NCBI RefSeq assembly: GCF_000730165.1
Contig: NZ_CP022111.1
Coordinates: 1,674,001-1,738,000 of the forward strand
Source: Nitrospirillum viridazoti CBAmc
GTDB taxonomy: Bacteria; Pseudomonadota; Alphaproteobacteria; Azospirillales; Azospirillaceae
Length of the DNA: 64,000 bases
Direction: 5' to 3'
Shown: piece after piece, positions 25,285-34,648 of the stretch
How positions within the stretch are numbered: the first letter of the stretch is position 1
How the letters are laid out: every line of letters starts with the position of its first letter
Program-made: the position numbers and the translations under genes
Notes under the pieces: model-generated
Told to the model about the DNA's origin: nothing
What the model saw: only the letters and a program-made list of their open reading frames with translations
Databases searched by the model: none

Positions 25285-25573
25285 TCCACTCCTCTATCCC
25301 GCAATGGCCCCGATCCTGTTCCGGGATGCCGTTCCCTAATACTGGCCCGGCCCAGATCTGCCCCAATGGGACAGCCCAAGCGCCAAGCCCTGCAAATCGT
25401 ACGTCCTCGATAAATCTTTGGCCGAAACTCCCGGTTAACGTGCGCCACAAGGCCTAGAATGCCTTTCGGCGTGCTTGCTATATGTTCTCTATACGTTCTC
25501 ATTTTGATGGGGAGTGGTCAAGCGGTGGCCGATGCGCCGCGGACGGAGCAGACAGGAGAACATTCCGCGATTA

Positions 25574-25634
25574 GGGCATTTTTACCCGAATTTCCTTGAC
25601 GGGGTATTTTTCTCCTGCCAGGGTAATCCTCACC
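25574..25634 (+). promoter_or_regulatory. Second cluster of operator-like GGG-N8-CCC repeats
   Basis: Three copies related to those before the XRE gene are found: GGGCATTTTTACCC (25574-25587), GGGTATTTTTCTCC (25602-25615) and GGGTAATCCTCACC (25621-25634). A TTGACG resembling a -35 box lies at 25596-25601. They precede the gene at 25786 by 150 bp. The gap 25285-25573 shows nothing else. Confidence 0.6.
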
Positions 25635-25785
25635 GGCCGGCGCTTCCCCATCGGCGCCGCCCGGCGATGGCGATCCGCCCCTGCCCCTCCCCGGGCGGGT
25701 CGCCCCCTCCCCGGGGTGGGCAGGCGCCGATCGGCCGCCACCGCCCCGGGGTTCCTTTTGACAGTCAACGACGGAGCCTGCCCCC

Positions 25786-26325
25786 ATGTCGTCCGCGTCA
25801 TCCGCGCCGCCTGTTCCCATCGCCGCCGCCCCGCCCGCGCGTGGCTTGGCCATGCCGCCCCTGGCCGCTCAAATTCCAACCCTGGCGCGCCATCTGGCGC
25901 ACGCAGCGCTCAGCGTCCGCTTGGCCAGCCGGCGGCTGGATCAGGGTCACGGCCAAGAGGCCCGTGACGAGTTGTTGGAAACGGCGGCGCCCGCACTGGA
26001 GCAGGCGCTGGAAGGCATAGGCCGGCTGGAAGCGACACTGGAGGCCCACGGCCAGGTGCGGGAAGTGGACTTGCGCCCGGCCGCCACCTTACGCGTGCGC
26101 ATGGAGGCGGCGACCAGCCTGCTGAAACAGGCAGACGTGCTGGCCCGGGCTGGCCTGGCCGAGGAAGCGGGCGACAGCCGCGAAGCGGCGCTATGGACGC
26201 TGGAAAGGGGCCTAGCCCTGGTGCCGCCTTTCAGCCCGGCGCCCTCGCCGGCAGCGGACATTCCCATCCGCGCCCTGCCGCCCCGCTACCCGGCCACTCC
26301 CGCCATCGGAATGGCGCCACCCTGA
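25786..26325 (+). CDS. Hypothetical helical protein, probable XRE target
   Basis: The 179-residue product is Ala- and Arg-rich. It has Pro-rich ends and a helical core (ARHLAHAALSVRLASRRLDQ, LEQALEGIGRLEATLEAHGQ, LLKQADVLARAGLAEEAGD) that could form a coiled coil or four-helix bundle. GGAG lies 10 bases before ATG 25786. Operator-like repeats upstream link it to the XRE regulator. No signal peptide; family unknown. Confidence 0.55.
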   Translation: MSSASSAPPVPIAAAPPARGLAMPPLAAQIPTLARHLAHAALSVRLASRRLDQGHGQEARDELLETAAPALEQALEGIGRLEATLEAHGQVREVDLRPAATLRVRMEAATSLLKQADVLARAGLAEEAGDSREAALWTLERGLALVPPFSPAPSPAADIPIRALPPRYPATPAIGMAPP

Positions 26326-26343
26326 GTCGCGCCGGATGGGATC

Positions 26344-26694
26344 TCAACGGCGCACCACGGTGGTGCCGCCGCTGCCCCAGGCGCTGACCCCCAGTAGGAA
26401 GCCGAAATCGTACCAGCGGCCGGGGTTGGGATAGGCGTAGACCCGCGTATCGGAAATCAAGCTGTAGAGGAAACTGAAAGGCGCGATCAGTCCGTGCAGC
26501 AAGCCATAGAGGAAGCCCGGCAACTCACGGCCCGCCATGGGCGGTGGCTGGGTGGCGCAGGCGCTGAGCAGCAGCCCGGCGCCCAAAATGCCCGCTCCCA
26601 TCACCAGAGGCTTCAACCAGTGCCGGCGTCTCCGCACGACCTCAGGAGACACGCTCTGAAGGGATGACGCGGACTGGAGTGTGGACCGTTCCAT
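26344..26694 (-). CDS. Small lipoprotein with a membrane-associated C-terminus
   Basis: The 116-residue product has a basic start, a hydrophobic segment and a lipobox LLSAC, so it is probably a lipoprotein cleaved at Cys. The mature part (GFLYGLLHGLIAPFSFLYSL, then VYAYPNPGRWYDFGFLLG) matches a conserved family of short proteins of unknown role. ATG 26694 is preceded by GGGAGG with a 5-base spacing, which decides the start over an ATG at 26799. Confidence 0.72.
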   Translation of the reverse strand: MERSTLQSASSLQSVSPEVVRRRRHWLKPLVMGAGILGAGLLLSACATQPPPMAGRELPGFLYGLLHGLIAPFSFLYSLISDTRVYAYPNPGRWYDFGFLLGVSAWGSGGTTVVRR

Positions 26695-26802
26695 CTTGGC
26701 CTCCCGGCAAGGACGATAGACATCATCTGTCACCATCACTGTCCGGGCTCGCCCGCCGCAGGCCAAGGCCCCTAAAAGGTGGCCCGGGGCCCTAGACATT
26801 GG

Positions 26803-27753
26803 TCAGAAGGGCCCTTGCCACCGGGATCCGGAAGTGGGGGCCAAACGGCGGACCTCAGGCGCGCCTTTCAGCACATGCCCGCGCCACCAGGGCGTCCCGA
26901 CATGGGCGCGATAGCGATCGTAGGCCGCCGCGTCGGCGAATGCCTGGAAGGTGATGAACACCGCCTCCCCCTCCCGCACCGGCAGGCGGGGGAAATTGTT
27001 AGGTTCAGGATTGGTGACGAAGGCCGCCAGGACGGGACCGCCCGCCGCCGCCAAAGCCGGCCCCCCGTCGCGGGCGAAGGCGTCGGCCAAATCCTGGGCC
27101 GCTGCCGCGTCATGGGCCGGGAACGGGTAGTACAGGGTGGCGACCAACATGCCGTGCCCTGCCGGCGGCGCGCCGGACGGCGCCGGCGCGGGCGGTAGGG
27201 GGGGCGCTGGGCCGGGCGTCACCGCTGGCGGCACCGGCGTGACATCGGCGAAGCCTGAACCCGCGATTGCCGGCCGGAGCAGCAGGACGTTGTCGGAATC
27301 CAGCATGGTGGCGTTCGCAGCCTCGCGGTACGCCTGCCATACGGGTCCGCCATAGAAGGCGGCCAAGCCGGTGGCGCGGGCCGACATGTCAGGGAAGCCC
27401 CGCAGCCAGACGAAGCGGTCGGGATCGTCCAGGTCGCGGAACTGGCCCACCACCCGCAGACCCGCCGCCTCCTGCCCTGTCCGGAAATAGCGGTCGAACA
27501 GGTCGATCAAGGCGTCCCGCTGGCCGGGCTTCAGGGTGTACTGACGCAGTTCCAGAACAGCGCAGCAGGCGGCGGCGGGGCCGGTGACCGGCGAAACCTT
27601 GGCCTTCGGCACCGGTGCCTCCGCCCGCAGCGCCACCTTCAGGGGTAGGGCGTCGGCCGGCATCAGGTCGGGCGGCCAGGCCAGCGCCCGGTCGGCCACG
27701 CCGGCGCCGACCAACAGGGTCAGGGCCAGCAATACGGCGGTCTGCAGTCTCAT
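26803..27753 (-). CDS. Exported NIPSNAP-family protein
   Basis: The 316-residue product has a signal peptide (MRLQTAVLLALTLLVGAG) and two ferredoxin-like alpha/beta repeats. The first is recognised by CCAVLELRQYTLKPGQRDAL and FVWLRGFPDM; the second by EGEAVFITFQAFADAAAYDR and WWRGHVLKG. A Pro-rich linker (about residues 180-200) joins them. The NIPSNAP fold (dimeric alpha-beta barrel) is often linked to small-molecule binding; the ligand is unknown. It is followed by the lipoprotein gene on the same strand. Confidence 0.8.
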   Translation of the reverse strand: MRLQTAVLLALTLLVGAGVADRALAWPPDLMPADALPLKVALRAEAPVPKAKVSPVTGPAAACCAVLELRQYTLKPGQRDALIDLFDRYFRTGQEAAGLRVVGQFRDLDDPDRFVWLRGFPDMSARATGLAAFYGGPVWQAYREAANATMLDSDNVLLLRPAIAGSGFADVTPVPPAVTPGPAPPLPPAPAPSGAPPAGHGMLVATLYYPFPAHDAAAAQDLADAFARDGGPALAAAGGPVLAAFVTNPEPNNFPRLPVREGEAVFITFQAFADAAAYDRYRAHVGTPWWRGHVLKGAPEVRRLAPTSGSRWQGPF

Positions 27754-27842
27754 GGTGGTTTTCCTTATTCTTGTCGTTTGAGCTGTCGGTCACGCTAAAA
27801 CCTCAAGCAAAGTTGAGGTCAAGCCCCTTCAAGCGCGCCCCT

Positions 27843-28481
27843 TCAAGCGCGGGTGAAGGCCAGGGTCCAATTGGTTTCCCAGCTGCGGCCCTCATCGGCC
27901 GACCACGCCTGCTCCCACAGGGCGGAGGAGGTGGTGATGCGCGACCAGATCACCCGCGCCTGAACCGGCCGACCCAACAGCGGATCGAAATCCTGGCCGC
28001 GAAAGTCACCCCGACGGCCGGCGAACAGGCCGCCGGTGAAACGGCCGATCAGGGGGGCCTGCAGGGTGCCGGTGCGCCCGTCCACCCGATGAAAGGCCCA
28101 GTGCCGGGCCGCCGGGTCGTACAGGCGGAAGGTGACGGCGGCACCGGGCCGGTCCGCCGGAGCCGGCAGTTCCAGTTCGTCCAGGCAGGCCAGGCCGCCC
28201 AGCATGACTTGCCCGTGGGCGCTGGCCCGCGCCTCGTCCCAGCGGTCATCGCCCACCCAGCGGTTCAGCCGGCGGCGGCTCAGTACCGACCAGCGGCCAG
28301 CCAGGAAGTCGAAATCGCCTGCCCCCGGACCGCCCGTGAGCAGATCCGGCTGGTCCGGATCGGTCGGGCGGCGGTCGACGGTGGGCAAGTGCTCCGCCCG
28401 TGCCGGGGCGGCGAAGGCCATGAGGCCGGCACCCAGCAGGGCGGCTCGGCGGGTGGGGGTAAGGGTGCTGGTGTCGTGCAT
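27843..28481 (-). CDS. Exported DUF1579-like protein
   Basis: The 212-residue product starts MHDTSTLTPTRRAALLGAGL, a twin-arginine type signal with a cut near APARAEH. The mature domain (DFDFLAGRWSVLSRRRLNRW, then ELPAPADRPGAAVTFRLYDP) resembles exported lipocalin-like DUF1579 proteins. A longer open frame up to 29573 is only the shadow of the WYL gene. The gene is divergent from the WYL regulator, with two inverted repeats between them, so it is the likely target of that regulator. Confidence 0.7.
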   Translation of the reverse strand: MHDTSTLTPTRRAALLGAGLMAFAAPARAEHLPTVDRRPTDPDQPDLLTGGPGAGDFDFLAGRWSVLSRRRLNRWVGDDRWDEARASAHGQVMLGGLACLDELELPAPADRPGAAVTFRLYDPAARHWAFHRVDGRTGTLQAPLIGRFTGGLFAGRRGDFRGQDFDPLLGRPVQARVIWSRITTSSALWEQAWSADEGRSWETNWTLAFTRA

Positions 28482-28515
28482 GGAAACGGTCCTCCGCGAC
28501 GGGAAAACCGGGCGA

Positions 28516-28564
28516 TTTGTCCGGTGAACGCACTTTACCGGACAAAACATGACATCCTTTGTCA
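28516..28564. promoter_or_regulatory. Two inverted repeats in the WYL divergent promoter
   Basis: TTTGTCCGGT (28516-28525) and ACCGGACAAA (28537-28546) form a perfect 10-bp inverted repeat with an 11-base spacer. TGACATCCTTTGTCA (28550-28564) is a second palindrome with 5-bp arms. TATAAT follows at 28567-28572, a good -10 for the WYL gene. Both use TGTC/GACA half-sites, as expected for one dimeric regulator. Confidence 0.75.
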
Positions 28565-28589
28565 GGTATAATCTGCTAGTTTGAAATTC

Positions 28590-29594
28590 ATGCGCGCCAG
28601 CCGTCTTCTTTCCCTGCTCATGCTGCTTCAGACTCGGGGTCGCCAGACCGCCCAGGCCCTGGCCGATGAGCTTGAGGTCACTGTCCGCACCATCTATCGG
28701 GACATCGACGATCTGAGTGCCGCCGGCGTCCCCGTTTACGGCGACCGGGGCCGCACCGGCGGATTCCAGCTGCTGGATGGCTACCGCACCCGTCTGACCG
28801 GCATGACGGCGCAGGAGGCGGAGAGCCTGTTCCTGGCGGGCCTGCCGGGGCCGGCGGCGGAACTGGGCCTGGGCGACACCCTGGCCGCCGCCCAGCTGAA
28901 GCTGTTGGCGGCCCTGCCCGAACCGGGGCGCCAGACGGCCTCGCGCCTGAACGCCCGCATCCACCTGGATCCGGTGGGCTGGTTCCAGGAACCGGGCAAG
29001 GTCGACATCCTGCCCGACATCGCCCGGGCGGTGTGGAACGAGCAGGTCATCCGCATGCGCTATGAACGCTGGGCCGGCATCGTGGAGCGCACGGTGGAAC
29101 CGCTGGGGCTGGTCCTGAAAGGGGGCGTCTGGTACCTGGTGGCCCAGTCCCACATGGAGACGGCGCAGACGAAGGCCGGCAAGCCGGCGGGCGGCCCGCG
29201 CACCTACCGCGTTTCCAACATCCTGGCCCACACCGTGCTGGACCGGCGCTTCCCCCGGCCGGCGGATTTCAACCTGCCGGCCCATTGGCAGGAATCGTTG
29301 CAAAGCTTCGAGGCCGGTTTGTACACCGGCACGGCGCGGGTGAAGGCCACGGCGGCCGGCCTGAAATCCCTGCGCAATTTGGGCCCGGCCTTCAACGAGC
29401 GCATCACCGCCACCCTGTTGCCGGCCGACGCCGATGGCTGGGCCGAGGCCGACATCCCCCTGGAGGCAGTGGAATGGACCGCCCGCCAGTTGCTGGGCCT
29501 GGGCCTGACGGTGGAGGTCCTGGGCCCACCGACACTGCGCGCCCATATGGGGGAAATGGCGGCAGAGCTGCACCGCCGCTATGCCGCGCCCTGA
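28590..29594 (+). CDS. WYL-domain transcriptional regulator (YafY type)
   Basis: The 334-residue product begins with a DeoR-type winged helix (MRASRLLSLLMLLQTRGRQT, VTVRTIYRDIDDLSAAGVPV, YGDRGRTGGFQLLDGY). A WYL domain follows, with RMRYERWAGIVERTVEPLGL and LKGGVWYLVAQ, then a C-terminal extension. Such proteins sense small molecules or nucleic-acid signals and repress neighbouring genes. Transcription is divergent from the exported DUF1579-like gene. ATG 28590 is chosen over a TTG at 28581. Confidence 0.88.
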   Translation: MRASRLLSLLMLLQTRGRQTAQALADELEVTVRTIYRDIDDLSAAGVPVYGDRGRTGGFQLLDGYRTRLTGMTAQEAESLFLAGLPGPAAELGLGDTLAAAQLKLLAALPEPGRQTASRLNARIHLDPVGWFQEPGKVDILPDIARAVWNEQVIRMRYERWAGIVERTVEPLGLVLKGGVWYLVAQSHMETAQTKAGKPAGGPRTYRVSNILAHTVLDRRFPRPADFNLPAHWQESLQSFEAGLYTGTARVKATAAGLKSLRNLGPAFNERITATLLPADADGWAEADIPLEAVEWTARQLLGLGLTVEVLGPPTLRAHMGEMAAELHRRYAAP

Positions 29595-29604
29595 AAGGAA
29601 AAGA

Positions 29605-29626
29605 GCACCGGCGTCGCCACCGGTGC
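29605..29626. terminator. Terminator between WYL and TonB-receptor genes
   Basis: GCACCGG at 29605-29611 pairs with CCGGTGC at 29620-29626 around an 8-base loop, between two convergent genes. On the minus strand it is followed by TCTTTT, so it best fits the TonB-receptor transcript. Confidence 0.6.
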
Positions 29627-29651
29627 CCCTTCCAGACTTATGCCCCCACGA

Positions 29652-32060
29652 TCAGTAGGTGACCGTCATCTTGGCGGAGATGAAGCGCGGCGGCGCCGGC
29701 TGATAGCTGGGCAGATTAGCCGCGACGCCGTTGTAGGGCTGGGCGTTATTGCCGAAATTGATGCCGCCCAGGTAGCGCTTGTCGAACAGGTTGGTGACCG
29801 ACAGCACCAGCTTGGTCGCGAACCGTCCGGTCAGCGCTTCCGGCAGGGTGTACCCGGCCGCGACGTCGAAGGTGTAGAACGACGGCACCTCTTCATCATT
29901 GGTCAGGGTGCTGAAGCGGTGGGCCGTGTACTTGCCCTGGATCTGGGCGAAATAGCTGTCCCGCTCATACCGCAGCAGTCCGGAAACCAGCCATTCCGGC
30001 GTGTCCGTCAGCTGCTTGCCCGCCGTGGGCAAGGGCACCGTCGAGCCGTTGGCCAGACCGACATACAGGTCGTTCTTCAGGTGGCTCTGGGTATAGGCGG
30101 TGGACATATAGGCGGAGAAGCCGTCGATGGGCTTGGTGCCGACCTCGGCCTCCAGGCCCTTGATGATGACGCCGCCGATGTTCTTCGACACCGTGGTGTT
30201 GGCGGTCACGTCGAACAGCGACTGCTGCCGGTTGGAGTAGTTGGTGTTGAACACGGTGACAGAGCTGATGAACCATTCCCCGGCGTAGCGGTAGCCCGCC
30301 TCCAGATCCACGGTGGTTTCCGGCTGAATGGTAGAGAGGTTCACGCCCGGCGTGTACAGCGCGGAATTGTCGGTGGCGCGGAAGGTCTGCGTGGCCGACG
30401 CGAAGATCTGGTTGCTGTCGTCGATATGGTAGACGGCGCCGGCGCTGGGCACAAATTTGCCCTGGTCCAGTTCCGGATGGGTCGGCGCGATGGCGTTGGC
30501 GTTCGCGGTGCGCAGGCTGAGCGGCAGATAGTTGATGCCGCCGCGGTTGATCTGCGAATGCTGCAGGCCGACGCTGAGCGCCAGCTTGTCATCGAACAGG
30601 TTCAGGGTGTCGACCACGAAGGGGCGCACCACTTCCGTCGTCGTCTTCTGGTCCTGGGTACGGACGACGCTGCCGTCGGCGCGGAACACATGCTCGTTGT
30701 AGAGGTCGGGCCACAGGCTGACGGGATTGCCATTGGGGTCAACCGACAGCAGCGGCTTCCATTCGCGCAGCTTGCCAGTTTCGTACTGGAAGCCCACCAC
30801 CAGCTCATTGTGGCCATAGGTCCACTTGCCACGGGTGACGAAGCCCGGGCGCATCTGCTGCTGGGCGAAGAGGTTGTAGAACAGCTTGTTGTCCAGCGTG
30901 TCGTGATCGCCGTTCAGGTCGATGCCCTTGAACGCCTGACCCGGAACGCCGAACTGCGCCGCGTTGGTTTCGGAGAAATAGCCGGCGGTGCCGCCGCCGC
31001 CGAAGCCGTACCAGAGATAGGGCTGGACATCGAGGCGCAGGTTGTCGGTCAGGGCGAAGTTGCCCTTCACCGACACCACCAGGTTTTCGAACGGGTTGGT
31101 CGCCAGCTTGTAGTAGTTGGAGCGCTGGGTCAGCAGCGGCCCGTTGTTGTCGTTCTGCACCGTGCCGGTCGCCGCCGGGGCGGTGGGGGCGAAGGCGGTG
31201 GCGAAGTTGAAGTCATAGCCGTACTGGGCGATCTGCGCCTTGGTCAGTGCCTGGTACGAATAGGTTTCGGCCGTGTTGTAGAAGGCGCTGAGCGCGATGC
31301 GGCTGCTGTCACCGATGTCGTGCGCGATGGAGGCGTCGACATGCTGGCGCTTGGTCGTGCCCTCGCCACGCCACACGTCCACCTCGGCATTGGAGTAGGA
31401 GATGAAGGCCTTGGTGCGGAAGCCGAGGTCGCCCGTATCCACGCGCACGAACTCGCGGCGCAGGTTGTTGTCGCCCAGCGCCTGCTGCAGCGTCACATGG
31501 AAATCGTCGGACGGCTTTTGAATGACCATGCCGATGTTGCCGCCCGTCTCACCCACGTTGGGCGTGTCGGCGTCACCGGCACCCTGCATGATGTAGACCT
31601 GGGACAGGTTCTCGGCGTCGATGTATTCCTGCGGGTAGACGTTGAAGGTGCCGCTGTCGTTGACCGGCACGCCGTCCAGGATCAGGCCGATCTGGTTGGA
31701 TTGGAAGCCGCGGACGGAGATGGCGCCACGGCCGGTGCCGGTGGCGTCACGGCCGTTGGAGTTCACGCCCGGCGCCAGGTTGATCAGCTGGAAGGGGTTG
31801 GCCGCCGCGGGCTGGTCCTGGATGAACTTCTGCGTGACGGAAGACGCGGACTTCGGCGCCTCCTGCATCGTGATCTGGCCGGTGGCGCTCACGGGGCGGC
31901 CGCCGGTGATCAGGATGGTTTCCACGTCGCCGGCCGACGAGGCCTCCTGCGCCATGGCGCCCCCGCACACCATCACGTTGAGGGCGGCACCCGCCAGCAG
32001 GATGCGGCGCAGGCGCAAGCGTTCGCGGGCGGCGACGCCGCCCGGCGTGAAAGTCGTCAT
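29652..32060 (-). CDS. TonB-dependent outer-membrane receptor
   Basis: The 802-residue product has a signal segment (RRILLAGAALNVMVCGGAMA), a plug domain (ASSVTQKFIQDQPAAAN, RGAISVRGFQSNQIGLILDG, YIMQGAGDADT) and a 22-strand barrel ending in MTVTY with an aromatic final residue. It imports an unknown ligand using TonB energy. The start at 32060 is chosen because the signal peptide begins there; upstream codons to 32234 are not native. No ligand-specific neighbour is seen. The plug starts at ETILITGG, close to the usual TonB-box position. Confidence 0.88.
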   Translation of the reverse strand: MTTFTPGGVAARERLRLRRILLAGAALNVMVCGGAMAQEASSAGDVETILITGGRPVSATGQITMQEAPKSASSVTQKFIQDQPAAANPFQLINLAPGVNSNGRDATGTGRGAISVRGFQSNQIGLILDGVPVNDSGTFNVYPQEYIDAENLSQVYIMQGAGDADTPNVGETGGNIGMVIQKPSDDFHVTLQQALGDNNLRREFVRVDTGDLGFRTKAFISYSNAEVDVWRGEGTTKRQHVDASIAHDIGDSSRIALSAFYNTAETYSYQALTKAQIAQYGYDFNFATAFAPTAPAATGTVQNDNNGPLLTQRSNYYKLATNPFENLVVSVKGNFALTDNLRLDVQPYLWYGFGGGGTAGYFSETNAAQFGVPGQAFKGIDLNGDHDTLDNKLFYNLFAQQQMRPGFVTRGKWTYGHNELVVGFQYETGKLREWKPLLSVDPNGNPVSLWPDLYNEHVFRADGSVVRTQDQKTTTEVVRPFVVDTLNLFDDKLALSVGLQHSQINRGGINYLPLSLRTANANAIAPTHPELDQGKFVPSAGAVYHIDDSNQIFASATQTFRATDNSALYTPGVNLSTIQPETTVDLEAGYRYAGEWFISSVTVFNTNYSNRQQSLFDVTANTTVSKNIGGVIIKGLEAEVGTKPIDGFSAYMSTAYTQSHLKNDLYVGLANGSTVPLPTAGKQLTDTPEWLVSGLLRYERDSYFAQIQGKYTAHRFSTLTNDEEVPSFYTFDVAAGYTLPEALTGRFATKLVLSVTNLFDKRYLGGINFGNNAQPYNGVAANLPSYQPAPPRFISAKMTVTY

Positions 32061-32370
32061 GAGAATCCCCCGATCTTTTCCTACCGGCGCCCTGCTTCCC
32101 AAGAGGCCGCCAACCAATGTTTGTGCATCTGCACTAACATTGGAGTGTTGCAGTTTCAAGGCGTTGGAAGAAAAGGTCGGTTGCCGTACGTCCTTTGCGC
32201 TTCGCGGTGGCGAATTCGCCCAGAACTTGATCAAATGGTCAGGTTTTGTGACTGTTTTCTGACCGTCCGGTCAGGCAAATTGTCGCACCTGCAAGCCAGG
32301 CCCGTCGCACGGAAAAGGCGAATCGGGGCAAAAACGCGATGGTTGCCGAATTGGAAGCGACAGGCGCCGG

Positions 32371-33780
32371 TCATCCCGCCTTTTTCCCCTTGGCCTTGCG
32401 CGGCAGATCCGCCACCTCCAGCCGGCCATCGGCCACGGCCTGTTTCAACGCGCCATGATCCGCGGCGCTGATCTCGGCATAACCGGCGGCAAAATCCGCC
32501 ACCGCGTCGTCGAAAGTTCCGGAATTGCCGAGGTAGCCCGCGATCAACGCCGCGTCACCGGAACGGGCGTGGGCGCGCGCCAGCGTAGCGCCGCACAGGG
32601 TGGCGTAGAAATCCAGCCGGTCATCCTCCATCAGCGTGCTGGCCGACGCCAGCCGCCGGTCCTTCAACTGGCGGATATAGAATTGGCGTCCGGCCTCATC
32701 CGCCGCCCACCCCAGGAACCCGTCGCTGACCGTCTGCAGGGTCCGCTGGCCCACCACCACCCGCTGGCCCTGGTTGGCGTAAGGCGACGCGCCGGCATAG
32801 GGCGCCAGCACCGACGCGGTCGCCTCCTTCACCTGCAGGAACAAGGGGTGTCCGTCAGGGTCGACGAACAGGCCGATGGCGCAGAAGGTGCCGACGGAGC
32901 CCACGCCTACGACCTTGAAGGCCACGTCGGCCAGCTGATAACGGTCGATGAGGAAACGGCGTTCCTCAGGCAAGGTGTCCCGGTAACGGGTGAACAGCGC
33001 GCGGGCGCGCAGTGCCGCCTGGCCCTGGCGGTCCGTCTCTTCGTCAAAATGATAGATCAACGGTGGGGCATCACGGATGCGGGCCTGGCTTCCGTCGCCC
33101 TGGGCCAGGCGGGGAAAATCGTCGCCGGCGGACGGGGTGGCGGCCGCCTTGGCCAACAGGTCCATCTCCTTGGCGCGCGTGGCCTCATCGTTGATGCCCT
33201 GGACCATGGCGGTGATGTCCACCCGGCTGGACCATGCCGTCAAGGGATCCAGCCCCGCCAGTTCCCCCATGCGCAGGCGATAGGCGGTGACGGCGGCGCG
33301 CGCCATGTCCTTGGCAGCACCAGGCGTATGCCCCGCGTCCCGTGCCGCCAGCACCAGCGAAGCGGCGAGCCGCTTCACATCCCATTCAAAGGGCGCCGAC
33401 AGCGTCTCGTCAAAGTCGTTGAGATCGAAGACGGGCCGGCCTTCGGGGCTGGCGTAGATGCCGAAGTTCATCAGATGGCAGTCGCCGGAGGCTTGGACGC
33501 GAATGCCGCTGACGGGCAACTGGGCCAGGTCGCGGGCCATGACCGCCGCCGCCCCGCGCAGGAAGGTGAAGGGACTGGCCACCATGCGGGCCCAGCGCAC
33601 GGGCAGCAGCGACTGGATGCGCGTGGCGGAGGTCGCCACCAGCAGCGCAATAGGATCGCCCCGGTCCTTCAGCGGCGGCAGGGCCGCATTGCCGGAACGG
33701 GGGGCGGCGTCGCGCAGGGCCTTGCCGGCCTCCTTACGCTTGTCGGCGGGCAGGGCGCGCAGGGCGGCGAGATCGGGCAT
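32371..33780 (-). CDS. DUF2252-family protein
   Basis: The 469-residue product carries DUF2252 motifs: MVASPFTFLRGAAAVMARDL, SGDCHLMNFGIYASPEGRP, FDLNDFDETLSAPFEWDVKR. The family looks like a distant kinase/phosphotransferase fold (a GDxHxxNF-like loop and a D-x-N-D-F-D-E stretch); substrates are unknown. A start at ATG 33780 (MPDLAALRALPADKR) is favoured over frames opening at 33972. The protein seems cytosolic. The next gene on this strand is the tRNA-Thr gene upstream. Confidence 0.82.
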   Translation of the reverse strand: MPDLAALRALPADKRKEAGKALRDAAPRSGNAALPPLKDRGDPIALLVATSATRIQSLLPVRWARMVASPFTFLRGAAAVMARDLAQLPVSGIRVQASGDCHLMNFGIYASPEGRPVFDLNDFDETLSAPFEWDVKRLAASLVLAARDAGHTPGAAKDMARAAVTAYRLRMGELAGLDPLTAWSSRVDITAMVQGINDEATRAKEMDLLAKAAATPSAGDDFPRLAQGDGSQARIRDAPPLIYHFDEETDRQGQAALRARALFTRYRDTLPEERRFLIDRYQLADVAFKVVGVGSVGTFCAIGLFVDPDGHPLFLQVKEATASVLAPYAGASPYANQGQRVVVGQRTLQTVSDGFLGWAADEAGRQFYIRQLKDRRLASASTLMEDDRLDFYATLCGATLARAHARSGDAALIAGYLGNSGTFDDAVADFAAGYAEISAADHGALKQAVADGRLEVADLPRKAKGKKAG

Positions 33781-34027
33781 GGATGTCTCCGGGCGGATGA
33801 AGGCTCGGGAAAGCGGCAGGTGCCGCCGGGGAACGTCCGAAGTGTCGGAAGCGATTATGGCACCGCTGTGAACTCCCGGCGCCATGGCCAGGGACTCACC
33901 GGTGCACGGATTTTCCATCAGGATACCGGTGCCGTTCCATGATTGTTCATGGAAAACGACGAAAGGCCGCACCTTCGCTCCAGCGGGCGATGCGGGCTTA
34001 AGTATCTGATTTTAAGGAAGGTTCGGA

Positions 34028-34102
<75 letters not shown>

Positions 34103-34325
34103 GCCCGTCCGGTGGGCGGGGTAATTGCCACAGGGGCGGAGGGGATGCAAGCCTTTTGAGCGAAGAAAATGAAAGAATTTTGATCGGCAGGGTCCAGGCG
34201 CTGACGGTCCACGGGGCCGAAGCCCTTGGCGTGCCGCCATTCTGCGCCTATTTTCGGGACCCCGCGATAGGGCAAAGGCCAGGGCAGCCACCTCCAGCCC
34301 GGCCCCTTAGGAGTAACACCGCCCC

Positions 34326-34481
34326 ATGACCGACAAGCCGCCCGCGAAACCCGGCGCCGACAAGACCATGACCCGGGAGGAACGCCTGGCCGCCGCCCTG
34401 CGCGAAAACCTGCGCCGCCGCAAGGTACAGTCGCGCGAGAGAGAGGACGCCGCCGACGCCCCGGCGGCCGAGACCGAGTGA
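34326..34481 (+). CDS. Short basic/acidic conserved protein upstream of dcd
   Basis: This 51-residue frame begins MTDKPPAKPGADKTMTREER, continues LAAALRENLRRRK and ends with an acidic tail. The ERLAAALRENLRRRK pattern occurs in small conserved alphaproteobacterial proteins. Start and stop are clear (ATG 34326, TGA 34479-34481). It is probably a small cytosolic helical protein and lies 168 bp before dcd. Function unknown; coding status is supported by the pattern alone. The 223 bp between the tRNA and this gene hold nothing else I can name. Confidence 0.6.
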   Translation: MTDKPPAKPGADKTMTREERLAAALRENLRRRKVQSREREDAADAPAAETE

Positions 34482-34648
34482 ACCCCCAGATGTGGTGGGT
34501 ACGGCCGCAGGCCCGCGCCCATTCCTGGTGCGTATCCCCGCCAGGCAGGCGTCAGAGTCACCTTGAGCGGCGGACGGGGAGGGTCTAAGAAGGGAAAGCG
34601 CACCGTTAGTGCATATCCCATCGACCCCCGACCGCAGGAGCGACGCCC

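Noticed and set aside
28482-29573. Upstream extension of the exported DUF1579-like gene
   Set aside because: It lies opposite the WYL regulator and would bury the twin-arginine signal; the start at 28481 is better.
29640-32471. 943-residue plus-strand frame
   Set aside because: It mirrors the TonB-dependent receptor; Arg/Gly/Val-rich with no motif.
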